Positions 55,400-64,000 of a DNA stretch of 64,000 nucleotides are shown piece by piece (position 1 is the first letter of the stretch; every line of letters starts with the position of its first letter). The position numbers were made by a program, and so were the translations under genes. The DNA comes from Pseudoalteromonas neustonica (lineage in GTDB: Bacteria; Pseudomonadota; Gammaproteobacteria; Enterobacterales; Alteromonadaceae). The notes below the pieces were generated by a model that searched no databases, had not been told where the DNA came from, and saw nothing but the letters and a program-made list of their open reading frames with translations. The stretch is taken from NCBI RefSeq assembly GCF_001653135.1, contig NZ_BDDS01000001.1, forward strand, positions 124,001 through 188,000, read 5' to 3'.

Positions 55400-56503
55400 A
55401 TGCAAAGGGCGCAGGTCATAGTTGTTAAGTTGGGAACTAGTGTACTCACCGGCGGTACAGATAAACTCGATAAAGCACACATGGTAGAACTTGTTCGCCA
55501 ATGTTGTGAGTTAAAAAAACAAGGCCATCAGGTGGTATTAGTGTCAAGCGGTGCTGTGGCTGCAGGACGAGAGCAATTGATTGCTCCATGTGGGCGAGGA
55601 GTTATTGATAAACAAATGCTAGCGGCGATTGGTCAAGGTCAGCTTATTCATATTTGGCAAAGCTTGTTTGCTTTATATGGTGTGAATGTAGGGCAAATGT
55701 TGCTAACTCGTGCGGATGTAGATGATCGAGAACGCTACCTAAATGCCCGTGATACATTAACTGCGCTGTTACGTTATGACGTAGTGCCAATTATTAATGA
55801 AAATGATGCCGTTGCCACGACGGAAATAAAAGTGGGTGACAACGATAACCTATCAGCGCTGGTGGCTATTTTAGCCAATGCTGACAAACTCTTATTATTG
55901 ACTGATCAAGAAGGCTTGTTTACCGGTGATCCACGCACTGATGCGAATGCCCAATTAATTGATGAAGTGCGTCATATTGATGATGAATTACGCCAGCTTG
56001 CAGGGGGAAGTGGCTCAAGCTTAGGCACTGGCGGTATGGCGACCAAACTACAAGCTGCTGATATTGCACGGCGAGCCGGTGTAGAGGTCATTATAGCAAG
56101 AGGCGCAGGTCAAAACGTTATTCTCAATTGCATGAGTGAACAGCTGCCCGGTACACGCTTTCTAAAATTAGTAGCGCCGCGAGATGGGCGTAAAAAATGG
56201 CTATTAGCAGGTCCTAAAAGTAACGGTCAAATAGTGATAGATGACGGAGCTGTCAGTGCTTTGCAACAACAAGGTGCGAGTTTATTGGCCAAAGGCGTTC
56301 GAGGTGCAAATGGCCAGTTTGAACGAGGTGCTTTGATTGATTTAGTTACCAGTGAGCAGCAGCTAGTAGCGAGAGGTTTAGTGCGTTTTAATAAACTTGA
56401 AATAGATAAAATAAAAGGCCGACATTCAAATGAAATAGCAGCTTTACTTGATTTTGATTGCGGTAATGAAGTTATTCATCGTGATGATCTGGTACTTTTT
56501 TAG
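55400..56503 (+). CDS. proB: glutamate 5-kinase
   Basis: A 367-residue enzyme, with an amino-acid kinase domain (about 1-255) and a C-terminal PUA domain (about 275-365). Visible motifs: [49 protein letters not shown] and the [15 protein letters not shown] segment near residue 211. It phosphorylates glutamate in the first step of proline synthesis and is feedback-inhibited by proline in relatives. ProA usually follows in an operon; here the next gene is 467 bases on and unrelated, so proA must lie elsewhere. Weak ribosome site (AGTAAAAAGC). Confidence 0.95.
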   Translation: MQRAQVIVVKLGTSVLTGGTDKLDKAHMVELVRQCCELKKQGHQVVLVSSGAVAAGREQLIAPCGRGVIDKQMLAAIGQGQLIHIWQSLFALYGVNVGQMLLTRADVDDRERYLNARDTLTALLRYDVVPIINENDAVATTEIKVGDNDNLSALVAILANADKLLLLTDQEGLFTGDPRTDANAQLIDEVRHIDDELRQLAGGSGSSLGTGGMATKLQAADIARRAGVEVIIARGAGQNVILNCMSEQLPGTRFLKLVAPRDGRKKWLLAGPKSNGQIVIDDGAVSALQQQGASLLAKGVRGANGQFERGALIDLVTSEQQLVARGLVRFNKLEIDKIKGRHSNEIAALLDFDCGNEVIHRDDLVLF

Positions 56504-56970
56504 AACATTTATTTATTTTTAACAAATTGAAAAAGCTGACCCTAATTTTATGTAAGTTTTAGGGCAGCTTGAAATATGGTTAACCCTTGCGGGTATGTGT
56601 GGATAGTTTAAATAACACTGCAAGGTGGTGAACTTGAGCTAGATAATGCACTTATGTCTTCGCTTATAAAGGTTTGAAAAGAAACGTTTTTGCGGTTTAT
56701 GTCAATAATCACTTTAACCGTGACACTGTTTCCACATTTATTAATCCCCACACAAAGTTAAATAAAGTTAAATGTGGGTGATATGCTTTACTTCAGCGCT
56801 AATGCTTGTACGTTTTTTAATATAATCAATACATCAAGTGCAATTTAAATATACGCGAATAGGTAAATATTCCTATATTTACATCAAATAGAATTACTTA
56901 TTTCCAAGTGACTTGGTAATTATGTGTGTTAAAATCGCGCCCTAAATTGTTGGTTACAAGGGCGAAGTAA
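56504..56970. other. intergenic region with hairpins and a tandem 10-base repeat
   Basis: Three structures are visible: an imperfect hairpin at 56533-56570 soon after proB (AAGCTGACCCTAA against TTAGGGCAGCTT with one bulge); a 9-base inverted pair CCACATTTA (56732-56740) and TAAATGTGG (56769-56777); and a tandem duplication of AAAGTTAAAT at 56754-56773 inside it. No reading frame. The right part must carry the glutaredoxin promoter. Confidence 0.5.
56533..56570 (+). terminator. possible terminator after proB
   Basis: A 12-base imperfect stem, 29 bases after the proB stop. No U run follows, so termination would be weak or factor-dependent. Confidence 0.35.
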
Positions 56971-57330
56971 ATGAAGTTAGTTCGGTTAGTCTTAGGTAGT
57001 TTAATCTTGTTTTTTGATTTTGTTTTTACGCCACGTAGTAAAAAACGTCCCGCGCCAGAGCAAGCTCAATTAGATGAGCGCACCGCACAATTTAAATTGT
57101 ATCAATTCAAAGCCTGTCCATTTTGTGTAAAAGTACGTCGCGCTATTAAGCGTGAAGGTTTAAAGGTAGACACACGTGACGCTAAAAATAATGAGCAGTA
57201 TCGTCAAGAGCTACTAGAACAAGGCGGAAAAATAAAAGTACCGTGCTTACGTATAGAAGAAAATAATCAAGTTACTTGGTTATACGAATCAAACGATATT
57301 ATTGCTTACTTAAATAAAGTAGCCGCATAA
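56971..57330 (+). CDS. membrane-anchored glutaredoxin-family protein
   Basis: A 119-residue protein. A hydrophobic N-terminal segment (about 4-20, LVRLVLGSLILFFDFVF) precedes a basic linker and a glutaredoxin fold with active site C49-P50-F51-C52 in FKACPFCVKVRRAIK, the cis-Pro segment KIKVPCLRIEE, and a C-terminal helix ending DIIAYLNKV. The anchor would place the thiol domain at the inner membrane, probably facing the cytoplasm given the positive linker (inference). An extra Cys lies next to the cis-Pro. Good AAGGGCGAAGTAA site. Gene alone, before gltX. Confidence 0.85.
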   Translation: MKLVRLVLGSLILFFDFVFTPRSKKRPAPEQAQLDERTAQFKLYQFKACPFCVKVRRAIKREGLKVDTRDAKNNEQYRQELLEQGGKIKVPCLRIEENNQVTWLYESNDIIAYLNKVAA

Positions 57331-57412
57331 TACCCCTGTATTCATTTTTATAGCGCATTTGCTATGTTGGCATTTAGCGCAATTTTATTGCCCATAGAAA
57401 GAGAACTTAACC

Positions 57413-58897
57413 ATGACAATTCGCACACGTGTTGCACCATCACCAACGGGTGACCCGCATCTTGGCACCGCTTATATCGCCTTATTCAATTACTGTTTTG
57501 CCAAACAACAAGGTGGCGAGTTTGTACTTCGTATTGAAGATACCGACCAAGTACGTAGTACATCAGAATCAGAACAAGCTATTATGGATAGCCTTCGTTG
57601 GTTAGGCCTTCAATGGGATCATGGTCCTGATGTGGGCGGCGAATTTGGTCCTTATCGCCAATCAGAACGAAGTGATTTATATAAAAAATATGCGCATCAA
57701 TTAGTTGACGATGGCAAAGCATTTTATTGTTTTGCAACCAGCGAAGAACTTGATCAAATGCGTGAAGAGCAAATGGCAGAAGGCCTACGCCCTAAATACG
57801 ACGGTCGTGGTTTAAATCACACAGACGAAGAAATTAAAGCAAACTTAGCTGCGGGCAAACCTTACGTTATACGTATGAAAATCCCAAGCGAAGGTACCTT
57901 TAAGTTTAACGATTACTTACGTGATGAAATTGAGATCCCGTGGGAAAATGTTGATATGCAGGTTCTGCTTAAAGCAGATGGTTTCCCTACTTACTTTTTA
58001 GCGAATGTTGTTGATGACCATCACATGGAAATTAGTCATATTTTCCGTGGTGAAGAGTGGATCAACTCAGCACCTAAGTTATTAAAACTGTATGAAGATT
58101 TTGGTTGGCAAGCGCCAGTACTTGGCCATTTACCATTATTACGCAACCCAGATAAATCAAAGCTGTCTAAGCGTAAAAACCCAACGTCTATTAACTACTA
58201 TAAAGAAATGGGCTACCTGCCAGAAGCGGTACTGAACTACTTAGGCCGTATGGGCTGGTCAATGCCTGATGAGCGTGAAAAGTTCACACTTGCTGAAATG
58301 ATTGAAAACTTTGACATGAAGCGTGTATCGCTTGGTGGCCCTGTATTTGACGTAGACAAATTAAGCTGGTTAAACGGCATGTGGATCCGCGAAAATCTAA
58401 CTGACGAAGAACTTGTACAGCGCTTTGTTGATTGGAAATTTAACGCTAAAATGCTCGCTAAAGTATTACCTGAAGCGAAAACGCGTATTAATACTTTGTC
58501 GGATATGGTTGATTTAGCTGGTCATTTTGTAGGTGGTATTCCAACTTACGATCCGGCTTTATTAACGGCAGGTAAAGCGGATGAGAATGTAATTCGCCAA
58601 GCTTTACAATTTTTTGTATGGCAGCTTGAAGGTTTACGTAGTTTTGATAAACCAGCTATTTTTGCTATCGCAAAAGAAGTGGCAACATTCCACGAGCTTA
58701 AAATTAAAGACTTTTTAGAGCCGATATTTGTAGCAATCACAGGCAAAACATCATCTACATCAGTGCTTGATGCGATGGAGATTTTAGGGTCTGACCTATC
58801 ACGAGCTCGTTTACGTGTGGCACTTGCTCATTTAGGTATTTCTAAAAAGCAGGCTAAGAATATCGAGCGTGCGTATCGTGAATACCCTGCGAGCTAA
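57413..58897 (+). CDS. gltX: glutamyl-tRNA synthetase
   Basis: A 494-residue class I synthetase of normal length. HIGH-type motif in [16 protein letters not shown] (about 6-21), the KMSKS-type loop in [11 protein letters not shown], and the C-terminal helical anticodon-binding part (about 325-490). It charges tRNA-Glu. The zinc-binding cysteines found in E. coli GltX are not seen ([11 protein letters not shown] in place of the CYCS-type cluster), so a zinc-independent variant is likely. A family A repeat copy lies between the stop and the first good terminator. Confidence 0.96.
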   Translation: MTIRTRVAPSPTGDPHLGTAYIALFNYCFAKQQGGEFVLRIEDTDQVRSTSESEQAIMDSLRWLGLQWDHGPDVGGEFGPYRQSERSDLYKKYAHQLVDDGKAFYCFATSEELDQMREEQMAEGLRPKYDGRGLNHTDEEIKANLAAGKPYVIRMKIPSEGTFKFNDYLRDEIEIPWENVDMQVLLKADGFPTYFLANVVDDHHMEISHIFRGEEWINSAPKLLKLYEDFGWQAPVLGHLPLLRNPDKSKLSKRKNPTSINYYKEMGYLPEAVLNYLGRMGWSMPDEREKFTLAEMIENFDMKRVSLGGPVFDVDKLSWLNGMWIRENLTDEELVQRFVDWKFNAKMLAKVLPEAKTRINTLSDMVDLAGHFVGGIPTYDPALLTAGKADENVIRQALQFFVWQLEGLRSFDKPAIFAIAKEVATFHELKIKDFLEPIFVAITGKTSSTSVLDAMEILGSDLSRARLRVALAHLGISKKQAKNIERAYREYPAS

Positions 58898-58919
58898 AGA
58901 TATGATCAAATAGCTGATA

Positions 58920-59070
58920 ATACCCAAGCCACCTCAAAATGCAGAATTCAGCGTTTCACAGGGGCTTAATACCAAGGCGTTACTTTGCAACAATGGCAAT
59001 CCCTTTTAATAAGTAACAACGATGGGAGTAAATTCCAACTAAAACTCGTATCTTAAGATAATTTGGGTAT
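58920..59070. repeat. MITE-like repeat, family A, copy 3
   Basis: A 151-base copy with ends ATACCCAAGCCACCTCAAAA and, inverted, ATACCCAAATTATCTTAAGA. It shares with the others AGCGTTTCACAGGGGCTTAA, CAAGGCGTTACTTTGCAA and TCCCTTTTAATAAGTAACAA blocks. It lacks the AGCGCCTGCGAAACGCCC-type segment found in the copy at 61283. Located between gltX and its terminator. No coding capacity. Confidence 0.85.
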
Positions 59071-59096
59071 AAATATCAAAGCATTTTATAAATTTT

Positions 59097-59126
59097 AAAA
59101 CCGAGGTTCTACATCTCGGTTTTTTA
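59097..59126 (+). terminator. intrinsic terminator, probably of gltX
   Basis: AAAACCGAG and CTCGGTTTT form a stem around a short loop with TTTTTT following. It is 199 bases after the gltX stop because the repeat lies between. Confidence 0.85.
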
Positions 59127-59219
59127 TATTTGAAACAAAACTTTAACAGATTCGACCTCTATTTAATTTTTATCTGGTAGAATAACTCGGTTATAAGCAG
59201 TTTAAGCAGTGAAAAAACT

Positions 59220-59921
59220 ATGTTAAGTCCTTTTTATCAGCAACATGCTGATTATGTTTCTATTTCTCGTGAGCAAGGTTGTCGTTTCGCCAAATGTATT
59301 GCTGATGATTACAATCCTCTTCATGATAAAGATGCAAAGAAATTTTGCGCACCAGGAGACTTACTTTTTTCATTAGTGCTAGACCGCTATGGTCTGAGTG
59401 AGCGAATGGAATTTACGTTTTCGGGTATGGTGGATGAAAATACTAAACTACACTTTCCAGAAGGTGCCGATGAGTTTGAAATAACCAGTGGTGATAAGGT
59501 TATTTTAAAGGTCAAGCGTGAAGGTAAAACCAGTCAATGCCCAACACTAACGAATAGTTTAATAAAAAATTATGTTGAGTTCTCTGGTACTACTTTCCCC
59601 CATGTGATTATTCCACTAATGGGTAAGCAAGAGGTAATGATTAACCCCGCACGACCAATGGTTATTTACGAATCAATGCTTATTAATCTTGATAATATTG
59701 ATATTACAGCGCCTACACTTGAATTTGCAGAGCCAAGTTTTGAATACACAGGCAAGCGCGGTAAAATCACATTACGTTTTAACCTATTAGAAAATGGCGT
59801 TAAAGTAGGTTGTGGTGAAAAGCATATGGTGGTCTCAGGTATTCGTGAGTATTGCCAAACAACGGTTGATGATTTAATTGCGTTTTACAATGAACGTAAA
59901 GCAACTTTAAAACCAGCATAA
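59220..59921 (+). CDS. DUF3581 family protein
   Basis: A 233-residue soluble protein resembling DUF3581 in length and wording. YNPLHDKDAKKFCAPGDLLFSLVL is similar to the active-site segment of hotdog-fold MaoC-like enzymes (the N-P-L-H-x-D pattern), and the second half (about 120-230) reads like another hotdog unit. An enzymatic role as a hydratase or thioesterase is possible but unproven. Weak ribosome site. It is a single-gene unit closed by a terminator. Confidence 0.8.
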   Translation: MLSPFYQQHADYVSISREQGCRFAKCIADDYNPLHDKDAKKFCAPGDLLFSLVLDRYGLSERMEFTFSGMVDENTKLHFPEGADEFEITSGDKVILKVKREGKTSQCPTLTNSLIKNYVEFSGTTFPHVIIPLMGKQEVMINPARPMVIYESMLINLDNIDITAPTLEFAEPSFEYTGKRGKITLRFNLLENGVKVGCGEKHMVVSGIREYCQTTVDDLIAFYNERKATLKPA

Positions 59922-59937
59922 AGCAACCATTTATATT

Positions 59938-59963
59938 AAGGCGCTAAATTAGCGCCTTTTTTA
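59938..59963 (+). terminator. intrinsic terminator of DUF3581 gene
   Basis: AAGGCGCTAA and TTAGCGCCTT pair perfectly and run into TTTTTT. Confidence 0.92.
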
Positions 59964-60030
59964 TTGGTTAATTTACGAGGTGGCTGAATATGCGTACAAT
60001 AGCGCTCTTTGTCATTTTAAAGCCAAGCCT

Positions 60031-61275
60031 ATGTCTGCTACTACATTCTCATCACTTAATCTCGATCCGGTGTTATTAAACGCAATTGAGCAAAACAATT
60101 ATACTCAACCTACCGCAATTCAACTCAAAACTATCCCCCTTATCTTAGCGGGTAGTGATGTAATGGGCAGTGCGCAAACAGGCACAGGCAAAACAGCCGC
60201 ATTTGTATTACCGCTATTGCATAAGTTGCTAAACACGCCTAAAAAAGATGAGCAAGGCTTGGCTCGTGTTCTTATTTTAACGCCAACGCGTGAGCTGGCT
60301 CAGCAAGTGTTTGCCAGTTTTGAAAAGTACGCACAGGGCAGTGATATAAAAGGCGCTTTAGCTTATGGTGGTGCCAGTATTGGCCCGCAAATTAAAGCGA
60401 TGAAAGATGCGCAAGTCGTAGTCGCCACACCAGGGCGTTTACTTGATCACATCATTAAAGGCAGCATTAAACTTTCAAGTGTTGATTCATTAGTCTTTGA
60501 TGAAGCGGACCGTATGCTCGACATGGGCTTTATTGATGAGATAAAACGTATACTGCGCCATGTGCCGAGTGATCGCCAAACATTATTATTCTCAGCCACA
60601 TTTGATGACAGTGTTTTTGAGCTTAGTAAAAAATTACTTAGAAACCCAGAACTCGTGGAAGTTGATAAGCGAAACTCTGCGGCTGTTGAAGTTGAACAGG
60701 TTATTTACGCGGTAGATGAAGACCGTAAGCGTGAGCTTGTATCACACATGATTGGCATGAAAAACTGGCGCCAAGTATTAATTTTTACGCGCACTAAGCA
60801 AATGGCCGATCAGCTCGCTAAAGAAATGTGTAAAGACGGTTTAAAAACACAGTCAATCCATGGCGATAAATCGCAAGGCGCACGCGATAGAGCTTTGTTA
60901 GATTTTAAAGAAGGTTCAACACGCGTTTTAGTGGCTACGGATGTAGCTGCACGAGGCCTTGATATTCCAGCGTTAAAATACGTTATTAATTTTGAATTAC
61001 CTTATATTGCTGAAGATTATGTACACCGCATCGGTCGTACAGGGCGCGCTGGTGAACAAGGGCTCGCCATGTCTTTAGTAAGCCTTGATGAGCAATGGTT
61101 ACTGGAAGAGATTGAAGTGTTACTTGATACGCGTTTAACACCACAGTGGCTAACAGGTTATGAGCCTGATCCAAACAAAAAGCCGAAAGATAATCGTAAA
61201 AATAGTAATAAATCCCGTAAAGAACGCGACAAAAAGCGTGTTTTGGGCAAAAAAACTCCAAACCGTCGTCGTTAG
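60031..61275 (+). CDS. DEAD-box RNA helicase, RhlE-like
   Basis: Starting at ATG 60031 the protein has 414 residues; an upstream GTG at 59980 would add 17 residues without family support. Motifs in order: F and Q-motif (FSSLNLDPVL, YTQPTAIQ), I AQTGTGKT, Ia PTRELAQQ, Ib TPGR, II DEAD, III SAT, V TDVAARGLD and VI HRIGRTGR. The C-terminus is Lys/Arg/Asn-rich (about 385-414, KPKDNRKNSNKSRKERDKK), as in RhlE relatives that work on ribosome assembly or RNA decay. Weak ribosome site. Followed by a family A repeat. Confidence 0.92.
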   Translation: MSATTFSSLNLDPVLLNAIEQNNYTQPTAIQLKTIPLILAGSDVMGSAQTGTGKTAAFVLPLLHKLLNTPKKDEQGLARVLILTPTRELAQQVFASFEKYAQGSDIKGALAYGGASIGPQIKAMKDAQVVVATPGRLLDHIIKGSIKLSSVDSLVFDEADRMLDMGFIDEIKRILRHVPSDRQTLLFSATFDDSVFELSKKLLRNPELVEVDKRNSAAVEVEQVIYAVDEDRKRELVSHMIGMKNWRQVLIFTRTKQMADQLAKEMCKDGLKTQSIHGDKSQGARDRALLDFKEGSTRVLVATDVAARGLDIPALKYVINFELPYIAEDYVHRIGRTGRAGEQGLAMSLVSLDEQWLLEEIEVLLDTRLTPQWLTGYEPDPNKKPKDNRKNSNKSRKERDKKRVLGKKTPNRRR

Positions 61276-61282
61276 TAGTTTA

Positions 61283-61474
61283 TATACCCAAATCACCTCA
61301 AGATGCAGGATTCAACGTTTCACAGGGGGTTAATTGAATCACAACAAATATCAAGGCGTTACTTTGCAAGAATGGCAGTCCCTTTTAAGAAGTAACAACG
61401 ATGAGAGTAAGCGCCTGCGAAACGCCCAATTTTAACTCCAACTGAAACTCGCATCTTGAGGTGGTTTGGGTATA
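61283..61474. repeat. MITE-like repeat, family A, copy 4 (best ends)
   Basis: A 192-base element whose 24-base ends match 23 of 24 in inverted order (TATACCCAAATCACCTCAAG plus ATGC at the left; the mirror with C for T at the right). It contains CGTTTCACAGGGGGTTAAT, ATCAAGGCGTTACTTTGCAA and AAGAAGTAACAACGATGAGA blocks. Flanked by TA-rich sequence. No coding capacity; probably non-autonomous and mobilised in trans. Confidence 0.88.
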
Positions 61475-61506
61475 CTCATATAAGGTTAATTGTGTGAGTA
61501 TGTGCT

Positions 61507-62484
61507 ATGTTTCAAAGCAACCAGTGGATTTTTACAGACAAAGATAATCAAATATCACTGCAGAAGTGGCAAAAAACAGTCGATTTAATGTCTGATCTAT
61601 TTGCTGCGCCTGCGGGTTTTATTGTGCAAGCGATGCAAAGTGGTTATCGTGTTGTCATTGCCAGTGAACAGCAAGACAATCCTTACACTGCGGGTACTAT
61701 GATCCCCCTAGAAACCAACATATTTTGTAAAAAAGTCGTACAAGATAATCATTCCCTCTATGTTAATAATGCCAGTAATGATGAATATTGGCACGACAAC
61801 CCTGAAGTAAGCAAAGATGGGTTTGAATCTTATTTAGGCTTGCCTATTCATTGGCCCAATGGGGATGTTTTTGGCACTTTGTGTGTGATGGATTTTGAGC
61901 AGACAGATTATCAGCGAAATTACTTAGAGTTGATAAAACAATTACGGGATATGATTGAAGATGATTTATTCATGGTTAATAGTTTTGTGCAAATGCGCGA
62001 AATAGCCATGCTTGATCCCCTTACTCATATTTATAATCGGCGTGCAGTAAGTATTCTTTCTCAGCAAAAGCTAAATTTAGCGCAAAGGTTAGGTTTTGAG
62101 GTCTGTTGTCTATTTATCGATGTAAATGATTTTAAGTTACTAAACGATACGCATGGCCATGAGGTAGGTGATAAAGCATTGGTTGCATTAGCCGCAACGC
62201 TTAAAGAGTGCTTAAGAGAGGCTGATATAATAGGCCGCTTGGGGGGAGATGAATTTGTGGTTGTATTACAAACAAATGATACCAATGAACCACTTCAAAT
62301 AAAGGCTAAGATAGTTCAAGGATATAATGCTCAATTAGCTAAGCTGTCTTTACCACCGTTGAGTATTAGTATTGGTTATGGATTTGCTGAGCACACCAAA
62401 GAAACGTTTGAAATACTACTCAATAAAGCCGATAAAGACATGTATAAAAATAAATTGGCGTTTAAAGCTGGGCAATTACTTTAA
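61507..62484 (+). CDS. GAF-GGDEF diguanylate cyclase
   Basis: A 325-residue soluble protein. A GAF domain (about 15-150, GTMIPLETNIFCKKVV, YLGLPIHWPNGDVFGTLCVMD) senses an unknown ligand, and a complete GGDEF domain follows (about 165-320) with the catalytic motif in GRLGGDEFVVVLQ. An inhibitory-site RxxD (READ) lies five residues before GGDEF, so product feedback by c-di-GMP is likely. It makes c-di-GMP from two GTP. No membrane segment. Single-gene unit next to a family A repeat; contrast with the degenerate GGDEF protein at 1831. Confidence 0.93.
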   Translation: MFQSNQWIFTDKDNQISLQKWQKTVDLMSDLFAAPAGFIVQAMQSGYRVVIASEQQDNPYTAGTMIPLETNIFCKKVVQDNHSLYVNNASNDEYWHDNPEVSKDGFESYLGLPIHWPNGDVFGTLCVMDFEQTDYQRNYLELIKQLRDMIEDDLFMVNSFVQMREIAMLDPLTHIYNRRAVSILSQQKLNLAQRLGFEVCCLFIDVNDFKLLNDTHGHEVGDKALVALAATLKECLREADIIGRLGGDEFVVVLQTNDTNEPLQIKAKIVQGYNAQLAKLSLPPLSISIGYGFAEHTKETFEILLNKADKDMYKNKLAFKAGQLL

Positions 62485-62494
62485 ACGTAAGTTG

Positions 62495-63451
62495 TTAGGC
62501 TATTTGTTTTTCAGCTAAATTAAGTTCCATAGTCGCTTTTAATAAACGGTATAGGTTTATTGATGCGTCGATTTCTTCTTTGCGGTTAGTTAAGCTTTCA
62601 ATATTTAAACCTAACGGCACCTCTAAATGTGCACAGCTTTTTAAGATCAAGTCTAAATTTTCGCGGCAAATACGCACAGACTCACTTAATGGGTTGTGCG
62701 AATCTAGCATGCGCCACTTTGTCGCTTCAGGCACTGATATACCTAACCACTCCATAAAGTCTAAGGTTTTTTCACTACCACACGGTGTAAACGTTAGGAT
62801 AATGCGTTTTGGCTCAATATCTTGTGCTTTACAGCTACGTACATAACTGGTAATTAAATCAATGGTTGCTTGCGCGTCGTATACGGCTTGTGAGATAAAA
62901 AATTGACACCCTTGCGCCGTTTTCTCAAGCAGACGTTCATGTTCATTTCGCTTACTTGCATGACGTTCTGCAATCGTAACACCGCCTAAAAAGAAATCTT
63001 GCTGCTGTTCACTTAGGGTTTTATAAGCGTTAGGTAAGCTTAATTTAATATCGCCAGCAGACGATGGGCTACCTACTAGCACTAAGTTTTTTAAATCAAA
63101 TTTTTCCTTCGTTTCGCTTAACCAATCTTTAAATTCAGCCACCCCGCGTTGTGCCACACTTTTATAAGTGATGACATCTTGGTGTGATAACTTACGTAAC
63201 AAGTGACTGTACTCACGCGGGTCGACCGTTTGTTTAAAAGGGAATGGCCGTGGTTTTTCTGTGCGACTGCTTTCATCTTGAATGTCGTATATGATGACAC
63301 CATCGTATTCAATTTCATGTAAACGAGCTAAAAGCTTTTGTGCAATGGTTTCAAGTTGAGTTTCATCAGTTCCAATACGTGGCGGAGTTGTACCAATTAA
63401 ATACACGCCTTGATTGGTATCTTCGATTTTCTCTTGCAGTGATAAAGCCAT
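62495..63451 (-). CDS. methylenetetrahydrofolate reductase-like protein
   Basis: Beginning at the ATG 63449-63451 (GAG upstream; an ATG three codons earlier is possible) the protein has 318 residues. The TIM-barrel wording fits the MTHFR superfamily (VYLIGTTPPRIGTD, GVIIYDIQDES, LVLVGSPSS, GGVTIAERH, CQFFISQAVYDA), but it is not a close match to MetF, and key FAD and folate residues cannot be judged. Possibly an FAD- or folate-binding reductase of one-carbon metabolism. It converges with the GAF-GGDEF gene, ten bases apart. Confidence 0.75.
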   Translation of the reverse strand: MALSLQEKIEDTNQGVYLIGTTPPRIGTDETQLETIAQKLLARLHEIEYDGVIIYDIQDESSRTEKPRPFPFKQTVDPREYSHLLRKLSHQDVITYKSVAQRGVAEFKDWLSETKEKFDLKNLVLVGSPSSAGDIKLSLPNAYKTLSEQQQDFFLGGVTIAERHASKRNEHERLLEKTAQGCQFFISQAVYDAQATIDLITSYVRSCKAQDIEPKRIILTFTPCGSEKTLDFMEWLGISVPEATKWRMLDSHNPLSESVRICRENLDLILKSCAHLEVPLGLNIESLTNRKEEIDASINLYRLLKATMELNLAEKQIA

Positions 63452-63698
63452 AACTCTCATTCCAGCTGTTTAAATGTCTATACCAAACAATATAACAGCC
63501 ATTTAGACGTCTAGATAGATTTTTTTAATGAAAGTTATTCAATTAATATGAAATTTATTCATGTTTGGCATGTAACTGAGTTTGTATATACACAACTGTT
63601 TACATAAATAGCTGCGCTAGGGCTCTCATATCTGCTCGCTTTATTGCATAATAAAATGACTAAAAACAAGAAATTTATTCAACTAACAAGGGATAGCA

Positions 63699-64000
63699 AT
63701 GAAATTTAAATTATTAGCAACAAGCCTCGCGGTGACACTTGCACTAAGTGGTTGTGCGAGTAACTCAGGTTCAACTATGGTGAAAGAGGTTGAAATAACA
63801 CAAACGGCTGCTAAAGCTGCAAATGATCGTGTGTTTTCACAAGACTACTTACTTGAAGAGTTAGAGAATGGTTTACGCGTCATGGTTGTTAAAACTGACT
63901 ACCCTGATGTTGTTTCATTACAAATACCTGTCTCTGTCGGTTCACGTAATGAAGTTGAAGCAGGAAAAACCGGTTTTGCACACTTTTTTGAGCACATGAT
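63699..64000 (+). CDS. lipoprotein M16 peptidase, N-terminal part (cut by window edge)
   Basis: The first 100 codons are visible. Signal with lipobox LSGC (residues 16-19 region) gives a lipid-anchored protein. The mature part opens like M16 (pitrilysin/insulinase) peptidases: LENGLRVMVVKTDYPDVVSLQIPVSVGSRNE and the inverted zinc motif H-F-F-E-H at the window edge, which holds both zinc histidines and the catalytic Glu. AAGGGATAGCA precedes the ATG. The rest of the enzyme is outside the window, so completeness is unknown. Confidence 0.88.
   Translation, partial: MKFKLLATSLAVTLALSGCASNSGSTMVKEVEITQTAAKAANDRVFSQDYLLEELENGLRVMVVKTDYPDVVSLQIPVSVGSRNEVEAGKTGFAHFFEHM

Noticed and set aside
1..64000. 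Prophage, defence island or CRISPR array
   Set aside because: No integrase, phage structural gene, cas gene or regularly spaced repeat array with spacers was seen; genes are mostly core or housekeeping.

Overview
The window reads as ordinary chromosome of a marine gammaproteobacterium of the order Alteromonadales, most probably Pseudoalteromonas. This is inferred from A+T-rich composition (judged by eye, not computed), the sfsA-dksA-gluQ-pcnB-folK-panB-panC order shared with Escherichia coli, the epd-pgk-fba block, and a large TonB-dependent receptor. I saw no prophage, insertion-sequence transposase, CRISPR array, rRNA or tRNA.

Layout. 1-2751: the start of purU, an empty stretch, then an AraC regulator overlapping a degenerate GGDEF membrane protein. 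3077-8747: TonB-dependent receptor, lipoprotein metallophosphoesterase and DUF4397-like lipoprotein. 8858-13880: DUF2339 membrane protein, two unrecognised membrane proteins and an AlkB-type dioxygenase. 14029-22946: a CrbS-like symporter/kinase facing a two-subunit solute symporter, with cspA, a CBS/nucleotidyltransferase protein and a DEDDh exonuclease following. 23147-27092: small membrane protein, epd, pgk, fba. 27486-31837: porin, phoB, phoR, pstS. 32081-38707, minus strand: sfsA, dksA, gluQ, pcnB, folK, panB, panC and a small lipoprotein. 38798-48304: pepB, a phosphoribosyltransferase, a YjbH-family protein, a large lipoprotein, a Crp-type regulator, a YgjV-like protein and an amidohydrolase. 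48420-49491: four small exported EF-hand proteins. 49819-53664: glrK-qseG-glrR and a DUF1543 protein. 53695-64000: DMT transporter, proB, anchored glutaredoxin, gltX, DUF3581, RNA helicase, GAF-GGDEF protein, MTHFR-like protein and the start of an M16 peptidase lipoprotein.

How the genes work together. Phosphate is one theme: PhoB/PhoR with a PstS-type binding protein, clear Pho boxes before phoB and pstS, and a weaker candidate before the receptor/phosphoesterase genes. A second theme is sensing and uptake of a small organic acid (kinase and symporter). A third is a conserved core of RNA, pantothenate and folate genes.

Signals most worth checking: (1) pcnB appears to start at an AUU codon behind a good Shine-Dalgarno, giving an N-terminus collinear with that of E. 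coli PcnB; (2) the porin leader has eleven GATC sites in 325 bases and three exact copies of a 19-base gapped motif spaced 30 and 31 bases; (3) an array of 11-base-spaced PhoB half-sites overlaps the phoR stop codon; (4) a four-copy MITE-like family with inverted ends, one copy holding a nested palindrome and one lying between gltX and its terminator; (5) the four-gene EF-hand cluster with a perfect 18-base inverted repeat inside it. None of these was tested computationally.
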